Source: Bacteroidota bacterium (GTDB lineage: Bacteria; Bacteroidota; Bacteroidia; Chitinophagales; Chitinophagaceae). From it: 64,000 nt of DNA. Shown one piece after another: positions 1-8,173 of the stretch (the stretch's first letter is position 1; each line of letters opens with the position of its first letter). The stretch spans positions 55,474 through 119,473 of the forward strand of contig JAFDXE010000010.1 of the NCBI GenBank assembly GCA_018268085.1, read 5' to 3'. A program made the position numbers and the translations under genes. The notes below the pieces were generated by a model. That model made no database searches and had not been told where the DNA came from. It saw only the letters and a list, made by a program, of their open reading frames with translations.

Positions 1-1168
1 CATCAATAATTTTTACAATTACCTGTGGCTGACCAACGGTTAACTCAAATCCTTCCCGACGCATGGTTTCTATCAATACACCTAAGTGAAGAATACCACG
101 GCCATATACCAGCATACTATCGGCACTATCGGTATCCTCTACACGAAGTGCCAGGTTTTTTTCAGTTTCCTTCATAAGCCTGTCACGCAAGTGGCGACTG
201 GTTACAAATTTTCCTTCTTTACCAAAGAATGGTGAGTTATTAATGCTGAACAACATGCTCATGGTTGGTTCATCCACGCTGATCACCGGCAATCCTTCGG
301 GATTTTCAGCATCTGCAATGGTATCGCCGATATTGAAATTCTCTAATCCTACCACTGCACAGATATCACCGGCAAATACTTCCGCTACTTTTTTCTTACC
401 CATTCCTTCAAACACGTACAGTTCTTTGATCTTCATTTTTTTGATACTGCCATCTGCCTGAACCAATGCAATCTGTTGCGCTTCTTTAATGCTGCCACGG
501 GTAACTTTTCCTACTGCAATCCTTCCAAGGAATGATGAATAATCAAGGGAAGTGATCTGCATCTGCAACGGGCCTTCATTTACTTTTGGTGCCGGCACGT
601 GCTCCAGTATGGCATCCAATAGCGGAAGAATATTATTGGTTTCGGTTAATGACGTATTCATCCAGCCATTTTTGCTGCTTCCGTAAATGGTAGGAAAGTT
701 CAATTGTTCTTCTGTAGCATCGAGGTTAAAGAACAGTTCAAATACGGCATCATGGACTTCATCAGGACGGCAATTGGGTTTATCTACCTTATTGATCACC
801 ACGATCGGATGTAATCCCAGTGCCAGCGCTTTCTGCAACACGAATCTTGTTTGCGGCATTGGTCCTTCAAAAGCATCTACGAGTAACAATACCCCATCAG
901 CCATTTTCAATACCCTTTCTACCTCACCTCCGAAATCAGAGTGACCAGGGGTATCAATAACATTGATCTTTACATCTTTGTAGGTAACAGAAACGTTCTT
1001 ACTGAAAATAGTGATACCACGCTCTCTTTCCAGGTCATTGCTGTCCATGATCAGTTCACCGGTTTCCTGGTTTTCCCTGAACACTTTGGTTGCGTGTAAA
1101 ATTTTATCAACCAATGTAGTCTTACCGTGGTCAACGTGTGCAATGATGGCGATGTTACGAATGTTCAT
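1..1168 (-). CDS. typA: Translational GTPase TypA/BipA, N-terminal 389 codons, cut by window edge
   Basis: Ribosome-associated GTPase of the elongation-factor superfamily, involved in ribosome assembly and stress adaptation. The reverse strand starts MNIRNIAIIAHVDHGKTT, the BipA G1 loop. It continues with the G3 motif DTPGHSDFGGEVERVL, the G4 motif NKVDKP and the beta-barrel domain (GRIAVGKVTRG), up to the start of domain III (RGILHLGVLIETMRREGFEL). EF-G and LepA differ in the wording around G3, so BipA is the best fit. The ATG lies at 1166-1168. The 3' part lies outside the window. A good promoter sits about 95 nt upstream (see 1263-1292), giving a leader of about 90 nt. No frameshift is seen in the visible part. 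Confidence 0.95.
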   Translation of the reverse strand, partial: MNIRNIAIIAHVDHGKTTLVDKILHATKVFRENQETGELIMDSNDLERERGITIFSKNVSVTYKDVKINVIDTPGHSDFGGEVERVLKMADGVLLLVDAFEGPMPQTRFVLQKALALGLHPIVVINKVDKPNCRPDEVHDAVFELFFNLDATEEQLNFPTIYGSSKNGWMNTSLTETNNILPLLDAILEHVPAPKVNEGPLQMQITSLDYSSFLGRIAVGKVTRGSIKEAQQIALVQADGSIKKMKIKELYVFEGMGKKKVAEVFAGDICAVVGLENFNIGDTIADAENPEGLPVISVDEPTMSMLFSINNSPFFGKEGKFVTSRHLRDRLMKETEKNLALRVEDTDSADSMLVYGRGILHLGVLIETMRREGFELTVGQPQVIVKIID

Positions 1169-1262
1169 TTTTAATTAAGCTTTAGGCTGTGGTTAACAGT
1201 AATTTAATTGCAATTGCGCCATCAAATTCCAGTGAACGTAAAGCCGTTATTTTTTGAAGGCG

Positions 1263-1292
1263 CAAAGGTAGTCATTTTATGCCGCATGGCAA
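1263..1292 (-). promoter_or_regulatory. Bacteroidota-type promoter for typA
   Basis: Read on the minus strand, 1263-1270 is TACCTTTG, a perfect TAnnTTTG -7 element. A TTG at 1290-1292 is 19 bp upstream, the normal distance for the -33 element. Transcription would start near 1258 and give a leader of about 90 nt before typA. The match is direct; the function is inferred from known Bacteroides promoters. Confidence 0.65.
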
Positions 1293-1419
1293 GGCTATTT
1301 TTAAATTAATTCGTGAGGGTAAATTCAACGGTTGTTATTTTGATAAACGGTAAAAAACCGCAGCAAATAATCCTGTAAATAGGAGTACTTTAGATGTTTT
1401 TTTGATCAAAAATGTAATT

Positions 1420-3324
1420 ATGAAAAAACTGGTATTTCTATTAACTGCTGTTGTATGCAGTATCGGGTTGAATGCCCAGGTGGCTTTTACATCGCTTCAG
1501 CTTACGCCCGCTGCACCGAAACCGAACAGCAGCTTATCGTTTGCATACGATAAAACCAATACAACGCTTGAGGGCAAAGCAGATATCGATATTGTGGTGT
1601 ACCTTTTTAATGAAGACGGGTACAAAGTAGCAGAACCCGTTATTTCAAAAAAAGGAAATACCTACAGCGGATCGGTGCAACCCGGTGCCGATTGCAGGAT
1701 GATTGCATTCATGATTAGTTCCGGTGATACGAAAGATAATAACAAGGGGAAGGGTTATGTAACGCCTGTATATGGCGAAAATAATATGCCGGTAAAAGGT
1801 TATTATTCCAGTGCTGCAGATTTCCAGGCATTTTACGGACAGCAAATATTGGGATTGAATTCCAATGCAGCAGAAGCTCAACGGTTACTGGAAGAAGGCG
1901 CAAAACAATTTCCCGAACTAAAAAAGGATCCTGTTTATTTTAATAAATACATCAGCAGCCTGGAAAAATCGAAAGCTAAAAATGCTGCTACGCTGATTGA
2001 TGATGAAATGGCGGCATTTGAAAAATCTGCCCCGCTCTCTGAAGCCGGATATGGCGTGTTGATCCAAATAGCCAAACGCAATAAAAAATCAGCAAAGGCA
2101 GATAGTTTGTCGGCAGTAATGAAAACAGCTTTTCCAAATGGCGAGTGGAAGAAAACAGACCAGTTAACAGCCTTCAATGCGGAGAAATCGGCTGCAAAAA
2201 AAGCGGAACTGTACAATACTTTCGCTGCCGCTTACCCGCAGAATGAGAAAGACATGAACATGCACAATTTTATGAAATCGCAAATTGCCAATGCTTATGC
2301 GAAGGAAAAAAATTATAGTGCCTATCATGAATGGAATAACAAGCTTGAAAAAGCAGCCGCCGCTTCCAACAACAACAATTTAGCCTGGAACATGGCAGAG
2401 AGCGATGAGAACATACAGGAAGCAAAGAAGATGGCGGAAGCAGCAACCCTGTATGCAAAATCGGAAATGGAGCATCCCACCGGCAAACAACCGGCAACCC
2501 TCACAACAAAACAATGGAATGAACAACGCCGGGCCAACTATGCCATGTATGGCGACACTTATGCATTTGTATTGTACAAACTGGGCGATTATGCAACCGC
2601 CTTTCCGTATGCTAAAGATGCCTCTGGAATCAATGAACAAAAAGATGCGGATTTAAATGAACGGTATGCACTGCTTGCAGAAAAAGTGTTACCGGCAGCA
2701 GATGCAACAACATTAATAGAAGGGTTTGTGAAGAATAATGCCGCCAGTACAAAATCAACAGAAGTATTAAAGAACCTCTACATTGCTGAACACAAAGGAG
2801 AAGCTGGTTTTGATGCATACATGGCAAAGCTTCGTGAAACTGCCAAAGCCAACAGGAAGGCGGAAATCGCTGCCGGAATACTTAATGAAGAAGCGCCGAA
2901 ATTTTCACTTAAAGATTTTGAAGGTAAAACAGTAAGCCTTGATGATCTGAAAGGCAAAATTGTTATTGTAGATTTTTGGGCCACCTGGTGCGGTCCCTGC
3001 ATTCGTTCCATGCCGGGCATGAACAAAGCGCTTGCTAAATATGAAAGCAATCCAAACGTGAAATTTCTTTTTGTAGATACCTGGGAAACGGCTGAAGACA
3101 AACTTAAGAATGCAAAATCATTCATGGAAAAAAAGAAATATCCTTTTCATGTGTTGATGGATGATGAAAATAAAATGGTGGAAGATTTTATGGTAAGCGG
3201 CATTCCTACAAAATTCATTATTGATAAACAGGGAAAGATCCGATTTAAAGCAGTGGGATTTAATGGTGGCGATGATGAACTGGTAGATGAACTGGATACA
3301 ATGATTGAACTGGCATCAAAATAA
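1420..3324 (+). CDS. Secreted thioredoxin-domain (TlpA-like) protein with helical N-terminal region
   Basis: A 634-residue exported protein. Residues 1-20 (MKKLVFLLTAVVCSIGLNAQ) form a signal peptide. A long alpha-helical, alanine-rich middle (roughly 130-480) looks like TPR-type repeats. The C-terminal 150 residues are a TlpA/ResA-type thioredoxin domain with the redox motif WCGPC (Cys524 and Cys527) and the cis-proline loop SGIPTKFIID. It probably reduces or shuffles disulfides of periplasmic proteins; the substrate is unknown. ATG 1420 is chosen because it begins the signal peptide; the upstream TTG at 1402 would add an unlikely extension. It is followed by a strong terminator at 3346-3371, so it appears monocistronic. 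Confidence 0.85.
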   Translation: MKKLVFLLTAVVCSIGLNAQVAFTSLQLTPAAPKPNSSLSFAYDKTNTTLEGKADIDIVVYLFNEDGYKVAEPVISKKGNTYSGSVQPGADCRMIAFMISSGDTKDNNKGKGYVTPVYGENNMPVKGYYSSAADFQAFYGQQILGLNSNAAEAQRLLEEGAKQFPELKKDPVYFNKYISSLEKSKAKNAATLIDDEMAAFEKSAPLSEAGYGVLIQIAKRNKKSAKADSLSAVMKTAFPNGEWKKTDQLTAFNAEKSAAKKAELYNTFAAAYPQNEKDMNMHNFMKSQIANAYAKEKNYSAYHEWNNKLEKAAAASNNNNLAWNMAESDENIQEAKKMAEAATLYAKSEMEHPTGKQPATLTTKQWNEQRRANYAMYGDTYAFVLYKLGDYATAFPYAKDASGINEQKDADLNERYALLAEKVLPAADATTLIEGFVKNNAASTKSTEVLKNLYIAEHKGEAGFDAYMAKLRETAKANRKAEIAAGILNEEAPKFSLKDFEGKTVSLDDLKGKIVIVDFWATWCGPCIRSMPGMNKALAKYESNPNVKFLFVDTWETAEDKLKNAKSFMEKKKYPFHVLMDDENKMVEDFMVSGIPTKFIIDKQGKIRFKAVGFNGGDDELVDELDTMIELASK

Positions 3325-3345
3325 CTGGTTACTTTTTTACAGTGG

Positions 3346-3371
3346 AGCCCGGAACCAACCGGGCTTTTTTT
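3346..3371 (+). terminator. Rho-independent terminator after the TlpA-like gene
   Basis: Seven-bp stem AGCCCGG / CCGGGCT (3346-3352 and 3359-3365) with a six-base loop, running into a T run. It separates the thioredoxin-domain gene from uvrB. Confidence 0.85.
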
Positions 3372-3435
3372 ATGTACGGTTATTGCTGTTTATACGGAAT
3401 AGAAATGCTGTAACTTTAATATCCATTTCAACAAT

Positions 3436-5475
3436 ATGGGATTTACACTCAACTCAACATATGCACCGGCAGGGGATCAGCCCGAAGCCATCCGGCAATT
3501 AACAGAAGGGATTAATAACGGTGAACAATACCAGACATTACTGGGTGTTACCGGCAGCGGTAAAACATTTACAATGGCCAATGTGATACAGAATGTACAA
3601 AGGCCCACGCTGGTACTTACTCATAACAAAACACTGGTGGCACAGTTGTACGGCGAGTTCAAGCAGTTTTTTCCTGACAATGCCGTAGGTTATTTTGTTT
3701 CTTACTACGATTATTATCAACCCGAGGCATACATGCCCGTTAGTAATACCTATATCGAAAAAGATCTCAGCATCAATGAAGAACTGGATAAATTAAGATT
3801 GCAGGCAACAGCACAATTGCTGAGCGGCAGGAGAGATATTATCGTGGTTGCAAGTGTAAGTTGTATTTACGGTATGGGTAATCCCACCGAATACGAAAAT
3901 GGAATTATCCGCATCAATAAAGACCAGGTGATCTCCAGGCAGGGATTTTTGCATTCACTGGTAAATTCATTGTATCACCGTAGCCAGGGAGATTTTACAA
4001 GAGGCTCATTCAGGGTAAAAGGAGATACCATTGATATCAATCTTCCTTATGTGGATTTTGGTTACCGCGTTAGCTTTTTCGGCGACCAGATTGAAAGTAT
4101 TGAAACACTTGAACTCACTACCGGTAAAAGAATATCAACCGTTGAACATGCTGCTATCTTTCCCGCTAATCTTTATTTAGCACCTAAAGACATGCTGGCC
4201 CAGGTGATCAGTGAAATACAGGACGAATGTGCCGCACAGGTAGCCTATTTTAAAAACAGTGGCAAATACATTGAAGCGCAGCGTATCGGGGAAAGAGTGA
4301 ATTACGACCTTGAAATGATACGTGAACTCGGCTATTGCAACGGCATTGAAAACTATTCCCGGTTCTTTGACAGGAGACGACCGGGCGACAGACCTTTTTG
4401 CTTACTCGATTATTTCCCAAAAGATTTTCTGACCATCATCGATGAAAGTCACCAGACCATTCCACAAATCAGTGGCATGTATGGCGGCGACAGAAGCCGT
4501 AAACTTGTATTGGTTGATTATGGTTTCCGTTTACCATCGGCAATGGATAACCGCCCGCAAAACTTTCATGAATTTGAGAACCTTACACATCAAACGGTTT
4601 ATGTTTCTGCCACTCCGGGTGAGTATGAGTTGGAAAAATGCGGCGGCGTGGTAGTAGAACAGGTGGTACGCCCTACAGGATTACTGGATCCGCCGATTGA
4701 AATTCGACCTACCTTAAACCAGATTGATGACCTGCTGGATGAAATTGACAAACGCATCACAAAAGGCGACCGTGTACTGGTAACCACTTTAACCAAACGC
4801 ATGGCCGAGGAAATGAATAAATACCTGGGCAGGATCAATATTAAGTCGCGGTACATTCACAGCGAAGTGGATACACTTGAAAGAGTAGAAATATTGCGTG
4901 ATCTCCGACTGGGAAAGATTGATGTACTGGTGGGGGTAAACCTGTTGAGAGAAGGCCTGGATTTGCCGGAGGTTTCACTGGTGGCTATCATGGATGCAGA
5001 TAAAGAAGGATTTCTCCGCAATGAAAGAAGCTTAACACAAACTGCGGGTAGGGCTGCCCGTAATGTTGACGGGCTGGTAATTTTTTATGCAGATAAAATG
5101 ACGGAGAGCATGCAAAAGACCATTGATGAAACAAACCGCCGCCGGGAAAAACAAATTGCATATAATACTGCACATGGCATTGTACCCACTACCATCATCA
5201 AAACAAAAGAACAGGTATTCGCCCAGGGATCGGTACTGGATGTAAAAGGATATGATCCATCCAATCCGTATTCTGTTGCGCCCGATGAAGACATCGTGCA
5301 GGTAGCAGCAGAAGAGCAGGAAGTATATAAGACCATTCCTCAAATGGAGAAAGCCATTGCCAAAACAAAAAAGGAAATGGAAAAAGCTGCCCGTGATCTC
5401 GATTTTATGGAAGCCGCCCGATTACGGGATGAGATGTTTACATTACAAAAGGAGTTGGAAGGGATGAAGAACTAA
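3436..5475 (+). CDS. uvrB: Excinuclease ABC subunit B (UvrB)
   Basis: Damage-recognition helicase subunit of nucleotide excision repair, cytoplasmic, loaded by UvrA and incised by UvrC. The 679-residue length is normal. Walker A is GVTGSGKT at 37-44. The tyrosine-rich beta-hairpin SYYDYYQPEAYMP is at about 90-103. Walker B and helicase motif II read IIDESHQT, helicase motif VI reads QTAGRAARN, and the C-terminal UVR motif (MEKAARDLDFMEAARLRDEM) is present for UvrC contact. ATG 3436 gives the canonical N-terminus. The gene stands alone between a terminator and an unrelated small gene; uvrA and uvrC are not in the window. Confidence 0.98.
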   Translation: MGFTLNSTYAPAGDQPEAIRQLTEGINNGEQYQTLLGVTGSGKTFTMANVIQNVQRPTLVLTHNKTLVAQLYGEFKQFFPDNAVGYFVSYYDYYQPEAYMPVSNTYIEKDLSINEELDKLRLQATAQLLSGRRDIIVVASVSCIYGMGNPTEYENGIIRINKDQVISRQGFLHSLVNSLYHRSQGDFTRGSFRVKGDTIDINLPYVDFGYRVSFFGDQIESIETLELTTGKRISTVEHAAIFPANLYLAPKDMLAQVISEIQDECAAQVAYFKNSGKYIEAQRIGERVNYDLEMIRELGYCNGIENYSRFFDRRRPGDRPFCLLDYFPKDFLTIIDESHQTIPQISGMYGGDRSRKLVLVDYGFRLPSAMDNRPQNFHEFENLTHQTVYVSATPGEYELEKCGGVVVEQVVRPTGLLDPPIEIRPTLNQIDDLLDEIDKRITKGDRVLVTTLTKRMAEEMNKYLGRINIKSRYIHSEVDTLERVEILRDLRLGKIDVLVGVNLLREGLDLPEVSLVAIMDADKEGFLRNERSLTQTAGRAARNVDGLVIFYADKMTESMQKTIDETNRRREKQIAYNTAHGIVPTTIIKTKEQVFAQGSVLDVKGYDPSNPYSVAPDEDIVQVAAEEQEVYKTIPQMEKAIAKTKKEMEKAARDLDFMEAARLRDEMFTLQKELEGMKN

Positions 5476-5580
5476 GCATCAGGCGGCAGCAGAATCTACA
5501 ATTATCAAATAATGATAACCTTTGCTTTCTGAAGTAAACAGGTTGTATAACTCATGCATTAGGTGTATAAAAATCAGCGT

Positions 5581-6054
5581 ATGAAGTTGCTGTCATCAAT
5601 TATATTTATTGTCTTTCCCTTTGCAGGTTATTGTCAGTTTGATTCAACAGCATGGCTTCCTGAAAAATATGTACATGCAGTCCTTTCGGGTGAAAATAAT
5701 TCCTCTGTATATTCAATTCCCATTGAAGGCTTTGAAGGAACCGTTGATGATCCCTATGTCATGACGTATAAAAGCGGTGAATCTAAATCGCTGACAATTA
5801 AAAAAATTAATACTAAGCATACAATAAAATACAGGTTAGATCATCTGGAATACAGAATTAACCTGATGTATAATACGAAGCAGTTTTATGAGGAAATTGC
5901 AAAATCAATTTTTTACATATCAAAAGTTGGAGATAAGCTGTTATTGGAAATACACAAAGACGGGATCACAAAAAAAGTCTATTTCATAAATCTAATCAAT
6001 GGTCACAGGTTCAGTGGAATCCGACAGGCAAAAGAATATCTGCAAAGCAAGTGA
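5581..6054 (+). CDS. Small secreted protein of unknown function
   Basis: A 157-residue protein with an N-terminal signal peptide (MKLLSSIIFIVFPFAGYCQ, cleavage after about residue 19). The mature part has no motif I recognise. It is rich in beta-forming residues and lysine, ends in a helix, and has no further membrane segment. ATG 5581 is preferred over the upstream GTG (5563) because it begins the signal peptide. The gene lies alone after uvrB and converges on the lipoprotein at 6227. Base composition is slightly more AT-rich than its neighbours, as is common for lineage-specific genes. The reading frame is credible because of the signal peptide; the function is unknown. Confidence 0.65.
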   Translation: MKLLSSIIFIVFPFAGYCQFDSTAWLPEKYVHAVLSGENNSSVYSIPIEGFEGTVDDPYVMTYKSGESKSLTIKKINTKHTIKYRLDHLEYRINLMYNTKQFYEEIAKSIFYISKVGDKLLLEIHKDGITKKVYFINLINGHRFSGIRQAKEYLQSK

Positions 6055-6176
6055 GCGTGGCAATTGCCTTGTAATATTGATGACCAGGCAAAGTTTAAAA
6101 TGGTTGTAAGTAGGGGTAGTGTTACCATTATTTCATTACAATGAAATTCAGTAATTTTTTTTCAGACCTCACCAAT

Positions 6177-6200
6177 AAAAAAACCTCACTAAAAGTGAGG
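6177..6200 (-). terminator. Terminator of the 6227-7177 lipoprotein gene
   Basis: Stem CCTCACT / AGTGAGG (6184-6190 and 6194-6200) with an AAA loop. The run of A at 6177-6183 becomes the U tract on the minus strand. It starts 27 bp past the lipoprotein stop codon. Confidence 0.8.
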
Positions 6201-6226
6201 CTTAATTTCTTTATGTATAAAGCAGT

Positions 6227-7177
6227 TTAGAGCTTGGCGAACACGCCCGTAAACTGACCATTCGTTAATATTTTTTCATTGCCGGCTCCGTCGTACAACC
6301 TGCAATTGAATGTTGCTTTTACCCGTACTGAATACTGTGCTTGTCCGGGTTCATCTTCCACACTGGTAATATTAAAGTTACTGCCGGTTTGAATGGCTGT
6401 ACCGTTATTTGTAGACCAGTTGTTACCTGCTTCATCAATCCACTGGATTTCTATTCCGTCATTCGGACTGGCGCCATATCCATAAGTACCGGTTGAGAAA
6501 AATGCTTTGAACGTTACATTGCTCATACTGCTGCCGTAGCTGTGCAGGATACCTTTACGGATATAAAACTCGGTTGAGTTGGCTGGTGGCGGAGAAGCGG
6601 ATACGACAATACCGCTGCTGAGGATAACATCGCTGCCGCCCGTTAAGCCAAATTCGTTTGCATACGTGTTAACGTCGGCAGTTTCTGAATATGATGTACC
6701 GTCAATAACGGCAGAGTAATAAATGGGACCAACCGGAACGATCACTGAAGTAGTGGGTGTGATGGTAAAAATGCAACCATGCGTTCCCGGTGTATAAGTT
6801 CCGGAAATAGCAGCGAGTGGTGTGCCTGTTCCAAATAATGTAATGGTTTGCGGACCGGTACTTGTAAATACGCCTGATGCCTGGAACCTGATGCCATTGA
6901 TGAGACCGGTAGCAATTGTATATGTACCAATCGTAGTAACATTTACATTCACAACAACATTGTTGGTAATATCCAGTTCGGTGCCTACAATATAATTTCC
7001 GCTGATGAGCGGAGACGTGCAGGGTAATGGTTGCCCGTCGAGTGTATATTCAGCGGTACCGGATTGTGTTCCGGTGGTATTATCTACCCCGTTTTCTACA
7101 CTTATTTCTTTGTCGCATGAAGAAACAAAAGCAATCAGCAGCAGGGAAAATAAAATAGCTTTTAGAGAACGAAACAT
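6227..7177 (-). CDS. Predicted lipoprotein, beta-rich, unknown function
   Basis: A 316-residue exported lipoprotein. The signal peptide MFRSLKAILFSLLLIAFVSSC ends in a lipobox with Cys21 as the lipidation site, followed by DKE. The mature chain is rich in Gly, Thr, Ser and Val with regular short strands, suggesting a repeated beta-sandwich surface protein, but I recognise no named domain. Residues around 185-300 (from EFGLTGGSDV onward) form a second segment resembling domains that describe an ionised or strongly structured surface region; this is a weak impression only. The gene is monocistronic, with its own terminator 27 bp downstream and a divergent esterase gene upstream. Confidence 0.75.
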   Translation of the reverse strand: MFRSLKAILFSLLLIAFVSSCDKEISVENGVDNTTGTQSGTAEYTLDGQPLPCTSPLISGNYIVGTELDITNNVVVNVNVTTIGTYTIATGLINGIRFQASGVFTSTGPQTITLFGTGTPLAAISGTYTPGTHGCIFTITPTTSVIVPVGPIYYSAVIDGTSYSETADVNTYANEFGLTGGSDVILSSGIVVSASPPPANSTEFYIRKGILHSYGSSMSNVTFKAFFSTGTYGYGASPNDGIEIQWIDEAGNNWSTNNGTAIQTGSNFNITSVEDEPGQAQYSVRVKATFNCRLYDGAGNEKILTNGQFTGVFAKL

Positions 7178-7316
7178 AAGATTTTTACTTTAAGGCGTAA
7201 AAATAAGGTTTCTGCACTATTTTTTGCATCTCATCTTCCTAAATGATTTCTTCGTTTTCCTTAAATGATAAAGATTATTGTCTATATATTTACAAACCTT
7301 AAACGATACTACTTAT

Positions 7317-8048
7317 ATGAAAAGAGAACTCTTTAGCTGGTATAGCCCGGCACTCCAGAAAGAAATGCCGATCGTTGGTTATGGCGATTATGGTTTTGCA
7401 TTGCTCCTCGTTCCAACAGCGGCTGCCGATTATCTCGAGTATGAACGCTTCCAATTGATGGATACACTGGCGCCTTTTATCAATAGTGGTAAAGTGAGGA
7501 TCTTTTCTATAAACAGCATCAACAACGAAAGCTGGCTGAACAATGAAATGGCCGGCGAGCATAAAGCCATTCGTCATAACCAGTTCAATAATTATGTTTT
7601 CAATGAAGTAGTACCGTTTATTAAAACAAACACTTCTGCAGAAACACCCATTATCACCTGCGGCGCTTCATTCGGCGCTTTGCACAGTATGAATTTATTT
7701 TTAAAACGTCCCGACCTGATCAATGGTGTAATTGCCATGAGCGGCGTGTACGATCTTACTGAATACACCAAAGGTTTTTATGACGACCAGGTTTATTTTA
7801 ATTCTCCTGCTCATTATATTCCAAATCTTACGGATGAATGGTATCTGGATAATATTCGGCGCAGCAATCATATTCATATTGCAACAGGAAGTGGTGATTA
7901 TGAAGATCCGGAGGCATCCCGGAGGTTTTCAGGAATACTGTCTAATAAAGGAATCAATCATCATCTTGATATCTGGGGAACAGAATGGAAACACGACTGG
8001 CCAACCTGGCGGGCAATGTTACCTGTTTACCTGGAACAAAAATTTTAA
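7317..8048 (+). CDS. Alpha/beta hydrolase-fold esterase (esterase D / PF00756-like), cytoplasmic
   Basis: A 243-residue hydrolase with no signal peptide. The nucleophile elbow is GASFGALHS (Ser in G-x-S-x-G), preceded by a beta strand (TPIITC) as in the PF00756 esterases. The catalytic acid is likely in the TGSGDYEDP loop and the His in GTEWKHDWPTW near the C-terminus. The substrate cannot be told; relatives include S-formylglutathione hydrolase and enterochelin esterase types. ATG 7317 (MKRELFSWYSP) is chosen over a TTG 39 bp upstream. The gene is divergent from the lipoprotein and followed by a strong terminator. Confidence 0.8.
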   Translation: MKRELFSWYSPALQKEMPIVGYGDYGFALLLVPTAAADYLEYERFQLMDTLAPFINSGKVRIFSINSINNESWLNNEMAGEHKAIRHNQFNNYVFNEVVPFIKTNTSAETPIITCGASFGALHSMNLFLKRPDLINGVIAMSGVYDLTEYTKGFYDDQVYFNSPAHYIPNLTDEWYLDNIRRSNHIHIATGSGDYEDPEASRRFSGILSNKGINHHLDIWGTEWKHDWPTWRAMLPVYLEQKF

Positions 8049-8053
8049 TACGA

Positions 8054-8076
8054 GGGCGCTTCAGGCGCCTTTTTTT
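8054..8076 (+). terminator. Terminator after the esterase gene
   Basis: Stem GGCGC / GCGCC (8055-8059 and 8065-8069) followed by TTTTTTT, starting 5 bp after the esterase stop codon. Confidence 0.8.
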
Positions 8077-8173
8077 ATGGCTGAGATTTTTAAAAATCTT
8101 CACATTAATGCAATCCATGGTTACTGCTGCAGCCAGGTGTTCAGCTTTCACGCCCTTGCCTTAATTTTATCCC

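Noticed and set aside
1645..5343. Many long antisense frames inside the TlpA-like and uvrB genes
   Set aside because: They lie opposite well-supported genes, lack recognisable domains and have biased composition typical of reverse frames.
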